Below, one piece after another: positions 9,297 through 20,820 of a DNA stretch of 64,000 bases. The notes beneath the pieces were generated by a model, which was given only the letters and a program-made list of their open reading frames with translations, searched no databases and was not told the origin of the DNA. Every line of letters starts with the position of its first letter. The first letter of the stretch is position 1. Source of the DNA: Jacaranda mimosifolia (taxonomy: Eukaryota; Streptophyta; Magnoliopsida; Lamiales; Bignoniaceae); the NCBI GenBank assembly GCA_018894105.1, contig CM032123.1, forward strand, positions 22,297,744 to 22,361,743. Reading direction: 5' to 3'. Made by a program: the position numbers and the translations under genes.

Positions 9297-12200
9297 TGTA
9301 GCGCCCCCACTTGAGATGAGCCCTAGCGGAGGTGCCACCAATTCAAGCTTGAAATCTAGATCAAATAATAACTTGGGGTTCCAAGAATTTAACCAATCTC
9401 AAGGAGAGACAACTTGCACCAAGCCACAATATCATTACTGCATAATATGTACAACTAAGTATCTTAAGCTCATACAAACATCTTCATAACATCTCTTAGT
9501 TATCTCGATCAAATATAGACTATATGTACGATCATAATGCCTGATCTATTACAAAATATAGTTTGTAGACCTCTATAAGCTCCTGCTTCTCACTTGTACC
9601 TATCTCGGAAAAGAATAAAGAATAGCAAAGAGGGTGAGTCTTAAGGACTCAGTGAGGGAAACACATAACAGAAGATAAAGGAAAATATTGAATTTCAACG
9701 GCAATAAATAAGGTTATTGATAATAATCAGATAATCAGTTCATGATTGATGGAAATTAGAATTAGACTAATAAAAAAAACCTTGAAACATGTAAACATTC
9801 CTATTGGCATCCATCCTTATTGCTCCTTGATGAATACAGGATAACTTTTCATTAGCACTTAACTTGAACATGAGAAATTTCTCTTTATCTATAACTTTAT
9901 AATGGCATTGAACTTGAACATGAAAAATTTCTCCTTATCTCTCTATTTGCTCGAGCATACAGCTCGACGTGTAATAACTTGCTTTTATGGCATGGTCGAT
10001 AGCATGCTAGATCCCACTACTCACAATTTGCTACCTCCAGCTACTTGTAAGTCAGGATCGTAGGTGGGTACTAGCTAGGAGATCTGTCACCGTCGGTCTG
10101 TACCGCGCAGTCGTCTTTCTGGACTTAGCCCCGGGCCCAACTTCTCGTGGCGTCCCTCCGGGTACTTTTCAAGCAATAACATGAACATTTTAGAACTTTA
10201 CAAGATTTGCAATTTACAGGGCCAAACATTTTCCAATAGCGGCTGGCAAGGCCTATTCCAATAAACAAGATACATGAACATATTAAGAAGGTTTTTTTAC
10301 AAAATTAGGTCTACCAAACCATTTCAAATATCATTTTCATAAATATCAAGATTATTTTCAGAAAACGATAACAATTGGGCAATTTCAAATGAGAAAAACC
10401 TCATAGGGTTCGACAATTAACAACAATAACAACAATTTGAACAAATATAAAAAATCAAATCAACAGAACCTATTGGGTTCAACGATATCATATAATAACA
10501 CATACAAGCAAGAACCAATCGGTAGATCCCACACAAGGGAAAGCAATCACTTATAGAGTATGGTAAGCAAACAATTCCAACCATCAAAGGTTTATTAACA
10601 AAACGATAGATACAAAAAGGTGCCAAATTGGCAAACCTCACCTCTGTAACCTCATAAAATTGCAACCACAACCCACAATCTACTGATCTGCAGGATCTAC
10701 TCCTTCGTCACCTAACAAAAGGAATAAATTCGCAATCAAATCTTTATTCAACCTCGATAACCTTCAATAACTACAATCTTACTATTAACTGTTCTAAAAT
10801 CGAGAGCTATTATCCAATATTAACATGGTACTAATAGAAGGCATAATCCAGTTCTTATTTATATAATTAACCTCGTATCATATCCTAAATCAACAATAAT
10901 AGGCTAGTTAGCTTAATAACCCAATTATTGCTATTTAGGTCCCAAAATCATAAAATTAGAGTTTTCTCTTCCAATTATCTTGATAATTCCCAACATTTCA
11001 TAAAAAAAAAATAATAAAACCCAAGTTTACCAAATTTGTACTGGCACATGCATATACCAAGTCCTGGTCCCATATCATCTCAAATTACCCAATTATCAAT
11101 TCTCGAGTTCCAATTTCATTAAACCATAGATTAGTCACTTAATCAACTCTATTAATCCTAACATTACCTAAAATAATACACATCCGGGCCCACTAGCTAC
11201 ACACTAATCCATGCATGGGGGAAAATATTCCATATCATATCTCAACTCTTCATTCTTGGCATATTACAACATCCAATGGAAATAATGGTGCATTACATGT
11301 ATATACATATACATAAACATATAAATCCAACTCCCTTTCCTTTACCCAAGATCCTGCTATCGAGGCACCGGAGTGACAAACCAATTACACCGTTGCGATC
11401 GTCGCATCGAGGGGAGAAAAATGTATTCTGACCGCCACCACATCGCCGTTGCCGGCCGCCGTCTGCCTCCGTGTTCCACCACCAGAATTGACTCAACCCA
11501 CCACCAAAAGAAGCCTTTCAGCTCAATAAACACAACCCTCATCAATTTCACCAATTGCCGCCGATTTGCCCTTGAATTTGAGCTCCGATCAACCTGCGCC
11601 ACCTCACACCAATGCGTGGTTTTCTCCAAAATCAGCCGCCTCTGGTAGTCCATTCTAAAATCTAAAGCTACTGGCTTGCTCCTTGAGCTGAGAGCTACAA
11701 AACCCACCACTCAAAACTCAGCTTCTGTCATCGGAACGGGAAACCCATCAACCTCCGCCGAGCCTAAATTTTTGAGCTCAAATTCTGGCCGCTACGCTGG
11801 TAGGTTTTGGATGAAAGTGGTATGGTTGTGTTTCTTGTTCAGAGAGGAACATAATGGTAGGTAATTTGCAAGGTTTCGTAGCTTGCTGGAGAAAGTCGCC
11901 GGAGGTGGGGAAGAGGTGATGCATGTGGGAGAAAAAGGAAAAATGAGGGAAAAAGAGAAGTTGTCCAAGATTTTAAAATGTGATTTTTGAAAATTACAGT
12001 TTTACCCCAAAACTTAAATCAGATCTTCAGTTAGGTCCTCTAACCTTTCAAAGCTTCCCTTTTTGGTCCCATATTAATATAGTGCTTCATTTAGGCCCCT
12101 TTGACCAAAAGAAATTCCATCCAAACCCACAAAATTCTCAAAATGTGGTCAAATCAAGTCTTCCAAAATTCTATTTTGACCCCAAAACTTTCAAAAATTT

Positions 12201-12307
12201 TGCAATTAAGTCCTTTTTATTTCTTTTCGAGCCCTAAAATCATACCAATTAAAATCTAAATTTCTAAATTCTTATTTTTCGAAATACCGAATTTCAGGGG
12301 TGTTACA
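9297..12307 (-). repeat. Solo LTR, 3.0 kb, Tekay/Del-like chromovirus type, with TSD
   Basis: On the minus strand it starts TGTAACACCCCTGAAATTCG and ends ...GTGGGGGCGCTACA; TGTA/TACA termini are inverted. The 5 bases TAATG occur both at 9292-9296 and at 12308-12312, a perfect target-site duplication. There is no PBS, pol or PPT inside, so it is a solo LTR of 3011 bp. It shares GACGGTGACAGATCT with the LTR at 30817 and a TCACTGAGTCCTT motif with other LTRs here. ORFs at 11293-11864 lie in its GC-richer part and are not credible genes. Confidence 0.85.
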
Positions 12308-13098
12308 TAATGGAAATCATATTTGAAATTAGAAATTAAGTATATATTGATAATGAACATTAGACCTTGAAAAACAAAACATAATTTTCATAACACTTTA
12401 ATTATGAAATAAATTAAATTAAGGTTAAAGTTTTTAATTTTTTGAGAGAACATTACAAATAGACAATAGAATTCAATTATCAAATCAATTAGATTATCCA
12501 TACAACAAGTCAATAGAATCTAGTTATCAAATTAATTAAATGGAAGTACAAACTCTACAACCAAATGCACACATAAAGTGCACAATGATAGGGGAGACTG
12601 ATACCACTGGACTATGAGCTACTGGACTAAATTAATGTTAAAGTTGAGAAATGAGAAATGTGAGAAATGGTTTGGTTGGTGCGGATTATGCAAGGATAAA
12701 TTGGGATATTATTTTTCATATACAATTATTTTTAATAATTTTCAGTAGGCAGAAAATTGGAATGAAAAAAAGTATTGTAGGAGTGCGAAAAAAAACAATT
12801 CAAAATAAGAACCAGATCAAAAAATGAAAATACTCTTGCACTATGTTTTGAATGTTGAATTTGGAGTTTAGAATATGAAATTAGTAATAGTAAATTCTTT
12901 GAACTTAGTTGATTGATTCCAGAAAATAATTCTTAAGTTTTTATTTGAAGTTATTGTGGTGAATTTCATATAATATTTATTTAAAAAATCCTTCTCTCCA
13001 TTCCAAATCCTTGTTTGAATAAATAACCATAAGATCTACATTGGGGATGGGGCGTGTAGAAATCCTACGCAAGGGTGGCAAATTGTTTTGCACATCAT
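12308..13098. other. AT-rich intergenic DNA
   Basis: After the TAATG duplication there is AT-rich sequence with no coding frame, RNA gene or terminal repeat that I can support. It ends at the CACATCAT target duplication of the next element. Confidence 0.6.
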
Positions 13099-14982
13099 TA
13101 GATGTATAAACGGATATTAAACAAATCGAATATACTGTTTTCATAATTTATATTTGATTAATGTTTCGCATAAGCAAATACAATATGGATCTGACGGATA
13201 TTTATGTAATGATATCCAAATTTATTTTCATAGGATATCAGTCGAATTCGGATATATCTATATTCGATTATAATTGTTCAAATACATCCATATTTGGTTA
13301 AAATTGCGCATATTCAAATTGAAATACTATTTTTTAAATATTCATATTCAATCATAATTATTTAGATATCTGTTTACGCATATCTAAATATGTGAATTTA
13401 TTTACCTATAATAAATACTTTTTTTAATAAAAGGAACTATATAATTTCACTAAAAAAATAAGGAATCAAACAAATAACATAATTTCTAATTAATAATTGA
13501 CTTTATAATTGATTATTAGTACTAACTAATTGATATGGGATAGTCCAACAAGCCCAACCCACTAACCCTTGACAAAGATAAGAGATATGATATAGGACAA
13601 ACCAATTGACTATCAGGCCCAGCCCATTAATAATCGACCAGGTACTCGACCAGGCCCAAGCCCTCGTTGGGCCATTCCGCCAGCACAAGTATCGACACTT
13701 GGCCCAATCGACCAAAGTGTGGTCGATTCGCTCGAGAATGACCATTCAGCTTTCAACCAAGAAGACATTTGAATCCAACAGAATTCCATCATCGCGATCA
13801 GAGTATACACAAATAACTTGTCGATGAGGATACATCTCGACCCTAAGAGGTCGATCGGAGTAGTTTAGAGCAACTCCATTCCACTAGTCACAATTGCATT
13901 GAATATGCCGCAGCCATCTCTCTGCCGCATTAAATTTTCTAATAGGTGGCGTGCCACCTCTTATACCACCTTTCTACAACACTAGAGTAGTGTGCGTCTC
14001 CTTCGTACCGCCATGTGCTGTAGAGCTAAAGGAGACACCACTTGAAATAGTACACAAAAGGGAGAAGACCTAAAGCTCCTCGGGTGAGGATAAAGGCCCT
14101 CTTTATATAAGCAAGGGCATCATTGATATATCAATCTCTCAAGAAAGGCTATAAATGCCCCATTGCCATTCTTCAACAATATATACTCATTATTACTAAA
14201 AGCTCTCACTCTGTCGCTTTATCTTTTCATCGATTAAGTACTAACTTAAGCGTTGGAGTGCCTTAGCCGAGAGCACCTCAGTTAGCCTGAAGTGTGCTAT
14301 AGGTTGCAGGACTTGACCCAACTTCACCTAAGCACTCCTTTTCGACCTCCCTTTTGGTCGATTGCATTGGTCTGAAGCCCAGTTCATCACCAAGCAAATT
14401 ATACCATCATCACTAATATTAATAATGACATTAAGTATACTAATTATGAAGTCAACCAATAATAATTTATGTTGATTAACTTCGTTTTTCAAAAGTTTCT
14501 CAACATTACTATAATTTTTTAAGTTTATTATTTTTCCTTCCCAATTTATCAAGTATAATTTATATATATATACGTATACGGATTATAAAATTTCTACTAA
14601 AAAATATAAATAATGTATTATGTATAATAATATATTATATATGATAAATTTTTTAAACATAATTTGTTATATTTAAAATACATGAAAATTAGAGTATATT
14701 GTATATGAGATTTTTGTAAATATTATTTATTGAATACAAATAATGAATATAATTAAGTTATAAAAATCGAAGATGTAAATGGATTTATTCAATGAATATA
14801 TAGTTGGAGCGGATATTAAACAGATTATATATGTATTTATCATATTCGTGTCAATTAATACTTGAATGCCTCCTAATCGAATACGAATAAGATTCACGTT
14901 AAATGAATGCGAGCAATATTTTATATAAACAGACACGAATGTGGATAGTAAATAAATTTTTGAATATCTATTTATAGCCCTA
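13099..14982. mobile_element. hAT-like non-autonomous DNA transposon, copy 1, split by a solo LTR
   Basis: Left end TAGATGTATAAACGGATATT and complement of the right end TAGGGCTATAAATAGATATT are imperfect terminal inverted repeats. The flanking 8-mers CACATCAT (13091-13098) and CACGCCAT (14983-14990) match at 6 of 8, consistent with the 8-bp duplication of hAT elements. The body matches the copy at 41117-41945 along most of its length, including ACATAATTTCTAATTAATAA. Without the inserted LTR (13531-14417) the element is about 1.0 kb. No transposase is encoded. Confidence 0.75.
13531..14412 (+). repeat. Solo gypsy LTR nested in the hAT-like element
   Basis: Begins TGATATGGGATAGTCCAACA and ends ...ATACCATCATCA. 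CTAAT at 13526-13530 is repeated exactly at 14413-14417. The interrupted element resumes directly on each side when compared with the copy at 41117. The LTR is 882 bp. It resembles the gypsy LTR at 6750-7409 at its start and near its end (TGCATTGG...TGAAGCCCA). It has three hairpins of TCGACC/GGTCGA. ORFs at 13503-13827 are inside it and are not genes. Confidence 0.88.
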
Positions 14983-15540
14983 CACGCCATCCCATGATTC
15001 CAACCAAATTCACTTAGTTTTGATTTTGATTGTCTTGAAAATAATTTAAGTGTGTTTAATTGAGTTAAATTTAATTGGATATTTGAACGGGACTCAATTA
15101 GATTCACCTGAGTTTTAGGTTATAAATATCCGAAAAATGAGTTCAAAATGAATTGTAAATAGTTCTAATCTAATAAAATAACAATTTACAAGTTAACTTG
15201 AATTTAATATAATTTAAAGTAATAAGTAAGAATTTATAATTTAACAAAATAGTATAATAATATATTTAATAAAAAAAATTTATCCATTCAAATTTGACTC
15301 AATGTCTCAATCCATTTCCAATTCATAAATTTAAGTCCATTTTAAACCCAACTATGAAGACCCAACTCATCCATTTTTGGACATGGACTACCGAGTGATT
15401 TTGGACCTGGGTTTTATGCGCGGATAGCCCGACCCGGAATGCTTTAAATCGGGCTATTACTTTAAAGCTGCTGTAGAGTAGCAAAAAGCCCCCAAATTCA
15501 CAACGTTGTTTCTATCTTTCATCCTCCAGGGCAAGTACAG
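14983..15540. promoter_or_regulatory. Upstream region and 5' UTR of SRP14
   Basis: The proximal 150 bases hold a pair of CGGGCTATT/CTTTAAA-like motifs near 15433-15468 and a short untranslated leader ending ...GGGCAAGTACAG before the ATG. No clear TATA box sits at the usual distance. The distal part is AT-rich and otherwise featureless. Confidence 0.4.
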
Positions 15541-18500
15541 ATGGTAATTCCCTCTCTCTCTCCCTCTCTCTCATGTATTTCTTGTCTATATATTTGAAAT
15601 AGCCTGCGTATGACCCAAGGAATTGCTATCTTTCGGGCTTTTGATGCGAAACTCAACAGTATAATTATTTTTTGGCAGTGTTTGTGACTTAATTTTTGCT
15701 ATTATTGATTGACGAATTATCTGAACTGAAAGAATTATTGATGCACGTGAATAAGCATGAGTATATGTGCAGTTTCATACGAACGATCTATGGCTTTTTT
15801 CCGCCTTATTTAACTCGCTCTTTTTTGTGGTGTTGGGGGGTGGGGTGGGGGGCATTTTGATGTGTGAAAAAGAAAATAAAATCTCAATTTAATGTTTGTG
15901 GAAATAAAATGTTGATCTTATTTGTATTCAGAATTTGGTTTATGCTTGGTCCCAATTTTGATGGGAACTTATGGAAACTTAAAGGCTGTATAAATCTAAG
16001 TGAAAATTCAATTTTAACTTTCTATAAATGCTTTAATGGGGATATTGTGTGTCTTATTTGTTACACTGGAATAGTATACTTATAAGAGGCCCTGGAACTG
16101 TTGCCTGATAAGAGTATAAATTTCAGATTGGGTGCATAGTGCACTGCTTAATCTGATTGCTTGAGGAGTAAATAGATGAAAATGGGCATAAACACAATTA
16201 TGAGTACTAGGCTTGCCTGAGAAGTTTCATTATCTTCAAGTTTTCACAGGCAAGTAGGTGTGTTCCTGTTAGAGGTCGGTGGGGAGGGATGAGGATGGCA
16301 GAGAATGTACCTTACGGTGGTGTATGAGGCTAAAGCAAAGCCCTCCACAGTCCACTTAAGCATCTAATTTTGCACATTATGGGCATGTCCACAAGTGTGC
16401 AACGCATCTATTTTATGTATATAGTGATGTGCAAATTTTGTTTGCATAGGCAAATAGCAGAGTTGAAGAAGTATTGCACATAGTGTGTGAGAAAATATTC
16501 TTTCGAGTAAAACAGATTTGGAATTTTGCTATTCATTCATTATTTTTTGTGTAGGTACGTTTACAGCCTGATCCCTTCCTCAATGAACTTACCAACATGT
16601 TCGAGCGGACTACAGAAAAGGGATCTGTGTGGGTTACTATGAAACACTGTGAGTTTTCTTCTCTAGACTCTAACTGCATCTTTTTCATTTTTCGCCTCTG
16701 ATGAGATATCTTGTAATAGACAAATGTTTATACTTGATGCTGTTCTGTTGGACATTGACAAAAGTTTGATTGCTTCTATTGCTCTATCTCCAGCTTCTGA
16801 CAAGTCCAAGGTGAAAAGGAATAAGATGAAGACAGCTGGGGAAAAGATTGAGTACAAGTGCCTAATTCGAGCTACAGATGGCAAGAAGACAATTTCAACA
16901 ATGGTATACATTCTAGCCATCCCTTCCTTTTTGTGTTTATCTTTCTTTCTTATGCAACTCATTCCCGTGGAGACTCTCAAAGAACTATAAACAACATTAG
17001 CACATGGATGCTTAGCATACTGCAAGAGGTGCAGTTTGTGACATTTCATTTGTTACTTATGCTGCACGTAGCTCTGTCGTTGTAGTTATGTTGATGTGCT
17101 ACTTCATTGTTATGAAGGGAGTACACAACAACCATGGGCATATCAGATGCATTTACATCAAAGTATGATTTGACCTCTCCTAATTTAATTTAGTGAAATT
17201 CAAATTCTTGAGGCATTTGTAGTTCTTTAACAGAAAGGCTTAAAAGCCAATTGATGAAAATAATTGATTCATAATCCTTGAACCTGTTTGACATTTTAAA
17301 GGAGCATGTTGTCTGTATATATCTTGAAACTGGCATAACTGGTTTGCAATTACTTATTTTGTGATGTCATCTTGCCTCTATTTTAGAGGTCAGATTCTTT
17401 TTACCAATGATCTCCAAGTTCTTCTCTTGTATATTTCCTTCCTTCCTCATGTATGTGTTGTTTGAAGATGTTCCTGGGAGATGGCATATTACTGCTTTTG
17501 TTTTTCAGAACTAGTAATTGCTTAATATGAGCAAATCTGGGTTTATGTTGACTTTTCTCGCGGCTAGTTTGGTTGGAATGATAAGGTGGGATATAATTTA
17601 TGGCTTTATGCCACTTATATCCCACCTTACCATTCGTTTGGTTGAAGTGACAATAAAAAACTTAGGCTCAAATGAATACCAAAAGCCCCTGTTTATATGT
17701 GCAACTCTCATAATAGTTTAACCTACCACCTCCCATGAGTTTATTTATCATGCCAACCAAATTATATCACGATGATAAAAAATCACACAAATTATCACAT
17801 GATAAATAATCATGGGATAACTTAAAAATCCAACCAAACTAGTCCTTAATGATTATATTCCGGTAGTAGTAATTTATCTAGCTGCTAGTAACAATGTACC
17901 TTTATTTTATGTGCAATTTTTTCATGTGCTAGTTTTGTCTTATAGAAGCAAATTTACCAATTTGGTTTGTTTGAGTTCTTGTTGAAGTTTGCTATCCTTG
18001 GGAGACCAACTTGGAAGCTAATTTGTGTGATTCAGTTTCTTATTATGAGGAGTAGCATAACATGACTCCCCAATCCATCTACTTCTTGAGAAGGCAGTGG
18101 TTGGGTGGGAGATAAAGAATCTTTCTTACTTTGAGTTCAGAAATTAATTTCTCAGCTTGCCACGAGGGCTTGCAAGGAAAAATATGAATATGGTCATGTT
18201 TCAGGCATGAGGAGTTGACCGACATATTTCCAGTTAAAATCCCTATCAAAGACAAGTCTTAACACCGTGGTGTTTGTCTCTTACTTAGAGGAATTAACTG
18301 ATTTTTTTCTAGTTGAGATATGACTTGGAGACCAGTTTCTTGTTTTGATCTGCTGTTAATCTACTCTGTGAACAATTTCCTCTTATCTTCTTTGTGGCAT
18401 GCTTGTTTTTAACTGCTTCTTGTTGTACATTTTCATATTTGTATAGGTCTTCTTTCTTAGTTCACATGAAAATATAAATTGTTTATCCAATTGAACAATG

Positions 18501-18772
18501 GCTTCATTATTGATGGTTGAGTTACCAATTGGTTTCATTTGTATGTATAGTTCTTTGCTCAATCAAGTAGTGCAATTATTGTGTGGAATTGTTTGCTAAA
18601 GCATACTGCCCTGGTTTGATTGGAATGACAGGTTGGTCCAAGAGATCATCAACGTTTCCAATCGAGTTATGCTACTATTTTGAAAGCCCGGATGACTGCC
18701 CTGAAGAAGAGGGAGAGGAAGGACAAGAGAAAGATGGCGGATTCTGATAAAAAACAGGGTTCAAAGAAGTGA
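15541..18772 (+). CDS. SRP14: Signal recognition particle 14 kDa subunit (SRP14), 4 coding exons
   Basis: Coding exons: 15541-15543 (the ATG alone), 16555-16648, 16794-16903, 18632-18772; all introns are GT-AG and the joined frame is open for 115 aa. SRP14 pairs with SRP9 to bind the Alu domain of SRP RNA in the cytosol and slows elongation while the ribosome is brought to the ER. Recognisable blocks are LQPDPFLNELTNMFERT (residues 4-20), GSVWVTMK (24-31), KIEYKCLIRATDGKKTIS (50-67) and DHQRFQSSYATILKARMTAL (74-93). The tail is a Lys/Arg-rich stretch to the end, as in plant homologues of about 115-125 aa. The Met codon is followed at once by a splice donor, so the first intron splits codons 1 and 2. 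Intron 3 (16904-18631) contains a MITE at about 17562-17845. Exon ends are inferred from homology and splice signals, not transcripts. Confidence 0.93.
17562..17845. mobile_element. MITE in SRP14 intron 3
   Basis: The left end GGCTAGTTTGGTTGGAATGA and the complement of the right end GGACTAGTTTGGTTGGATTT form a terminal inverted repeat. The interior holds further inverted segments (TTATCCCACCTT/AAGGTGGGATAT). About 284 bp, no coding capacity. Target duplication is not clear. The ORF at 17518-17721 lies in it and is not a gene. Confidence 0.7.
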
Positions 18773-19521
18773 TCTTCTGCTGCCTAAACCTCTAACTGAA
18801 CTAGATTTACTTGGTTCATTCTTTTTTCAGCAAATTTTACTATTTTCTTTCATGTCGACTTTCACATTTAGTCTTACAATAGCGAGAACATTTTGCAGAC
18901 AATATGGTATACGGAAGTCCATTCATTAGTTTGGATTGTGGACTTGCTTATCACCAAATGGTGAAATGACGATGGTACTTTAAGGGTCGTTTACTTAGTG
19001 ATATAGGATGTGAAGTACTAAGATAACATGAAAGATGAAGAGTAGGATTAGAATAATTTAATATAAATAAATTATTCTTCCTCCATTTGAACATAATATA
19101 CAAATTATTTTGAGATGAAATTTCAAAAGTTCCAATTTCTAGTTCAGGTACATAGAAAATGTTGTTTCAACCTTTAAATGCCAGGTAAAACGAAAAAAAT
19201 GTTCGAACTCCTTTTTATTGGACCTTTTCTTCTCTTTCTTAATTTCTAGTTTCTTCTTTGCCTGCTTTACTCCCTCCTACCTAAACAGTGCATTCTTCTC
19301 TATTTGCAACTTTCTCAAACGGCCTATGAAGTATGGACCCGCTGCACCACCACTAAACCGCCGTAGCCACATAAACTCTCTTCGTCAATGCGCACAGTGT
19401 GGTCACCCCCTGCCACCACCACCGTAGATAATTCTTCTTCTTCTTCCCCTCTCTCTCTCTATTGAAAGGTAAGTGTTGAACTGAAGATTTTGGTTACAAA
19501 ATGGCAAAAATTTTCTTCTAG
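18773..19521. other. SRP14 3' flank and upstream region of the mini-gene
   Basis: Includes the presumed SRP14 3' UTR. A pyrimidine-rich stretch with (CTT)n and (CT)n at about 19433-19460 precedes a possible non-coding exon ending ...CTATTGAAAG at 19469, with donor GTAAGTG and acceptor TTCTTCTAG at 19521. The ORF 19218-19427 is upstream and not supported. Confidence 0.35.
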
Positions 19522-19527
19522 CATCAA

Positions 19528-20820
19528 ATGTTGTCTTCCAACAATGCAACTGGGTTTGGTGGGGTTCTGTTGAATGCTGCTATTGACAAGCTTAAGAATG
19601 TAAGGGCTTGTTCTCTCTCATTTTCGGTGAATTGTAGAAAATATTTTGGGAGAATAAGTTTTTGAGAGAAAATTTGGAGAATATGTCAAGTGTTTATCTT
19701 TTTGGAAAAAAATAGAAAATAATTTGAAAATGAATTGTTGGTTTCTTTATATTTTGGGGGGAGACAAACTTTACTGTTTATGTTAAATTAGTTGTAGTTT
19801 TGTTGGGTTTGTAGGATAAAATTGATTTTTTTTTTGTAATAAATGTATGTGTATTTATAGTTGGAGGATGTGTGTGTATATATATGCAATGATTGATATA
19901 TAATTGTAATAAAATGATATGTAATTAATTCAAATGGTGATTTATTTTGATATTTATATTTTTATGAATTTAACATTAGCAAATAATGTATTTTTTGGAA
20001 GAAAATACTTATTAATAAATATTAATTATTAATTATTTGTGAATTATAATTCTATTTTAATTATAAAAAATTGACTAATATCATAATTCTATTATAATTA
20101 TTACTATTGACTTATACAAGAAAATTAATTATGCATTAATTATAAACCAACTACTGTTTATTAATTAAATATAGTTATTTAAATATATATTATTTTCAAG
20201 TTATGTGTAAATAAATGTCATACTAGAATTAAATGTTTTTATTATAATTTTAAATAAAATGTGAAGATTAATATTTAATAAAAATTATTCTTTTCTAATT
20301 TATTTATTATGTCAAATTAAAACATCTTAAATTATTTATTAAATGAATAATTGTATTAACATTAATTTATTTTTTATAATTAGTTTAATTAAATTTGTAA
20401 ATATAAGTTTTAGGATTTTTTAACTAATAAAATTTTAATATTTTCATATATGTAAGTATATATATGTGTGTAAATGTGTGTGTGTGTGTGAGTGAAGTGA
20501 GAGAGTGATAAATGAATAAGTAATGTGAAAGATAGAGTGAGAAATGAGTGGGTAGGTGTGGTTTTCAGGGTATAGTGTATTTTGAAATTGAATTATTAGG
20601 ATTTTTTGGATATTAAAATTTTATATTTTGAAGAGAAGGGTTGAGAAGCATGTACACATTTTGTAATTATCCTAAGAGTTGAAAAATGTTCTAGGAAACA
20701 CAAAGAGAACAAGCCCTAGTTTTTCTTATAAAATGAGGACAATTTTATAATTTTCCTTGTCATCCCTTGCAGCCCAAGTTGCGGGATGATTCTGTCACGC
20801 ACTTGAGCACTGATATATAA
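19528..20820 (+). CDS. Candidate small spliced gene, 39 aa, unrecognised, MITE in its intron
   Basis: Two coding exons are proposed: 19528-19599, encoding MLSSNNATGFGGVLLNAAID and KLKN, and 20773-20820, encoding PKLRDDSVTHLSTDI and a TAA stop. The donor GTAAGG at 19600 and the acceptor TTGCAG at 20772 keep phase 0. An upstream intron (19470-19521) would place a leader exon before it. The peptide has a short hydrophobic run (GFGGVLLNAAI) followed by a charged tail; I recognise no family. The intron is almost entirely the MITE at 19602-20717, whose first bases complete the donor. Alternatives: a fragment of a larger gene, or chance. Moderate-low confidence because no transcript was available. 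Confidence 0.35.
19602..20717. mobile_element. AT-rich MITE with AGGGCTTGTTCTCT termini
   Basis: Left AAGGGCTTGTTCTCTCTCAT and the complement of the right end CTAGGGCTTGTTCTCTTTGT are terminal inverted repeats (core GGGCTTGTTCTCT). The body, about 1.1 kb, is very AT-rich and non-coding, with a short (GT)n near 20476. Probably hAT-type by its termini; target duplication not evident. Confidence 0.65.

Noticed and set aside
11293..11864. Possible gene on either strand in GC-richer DNA
   Set aside because: Lies inside the 3-kb solo LTR with exact TSDs; frames overlap on both strands and no domain is seen.
16663..17085. ORFs on both strands across SRP14 exon 3
   Set aside because: Shadows of the SRP14 exon and its intron.
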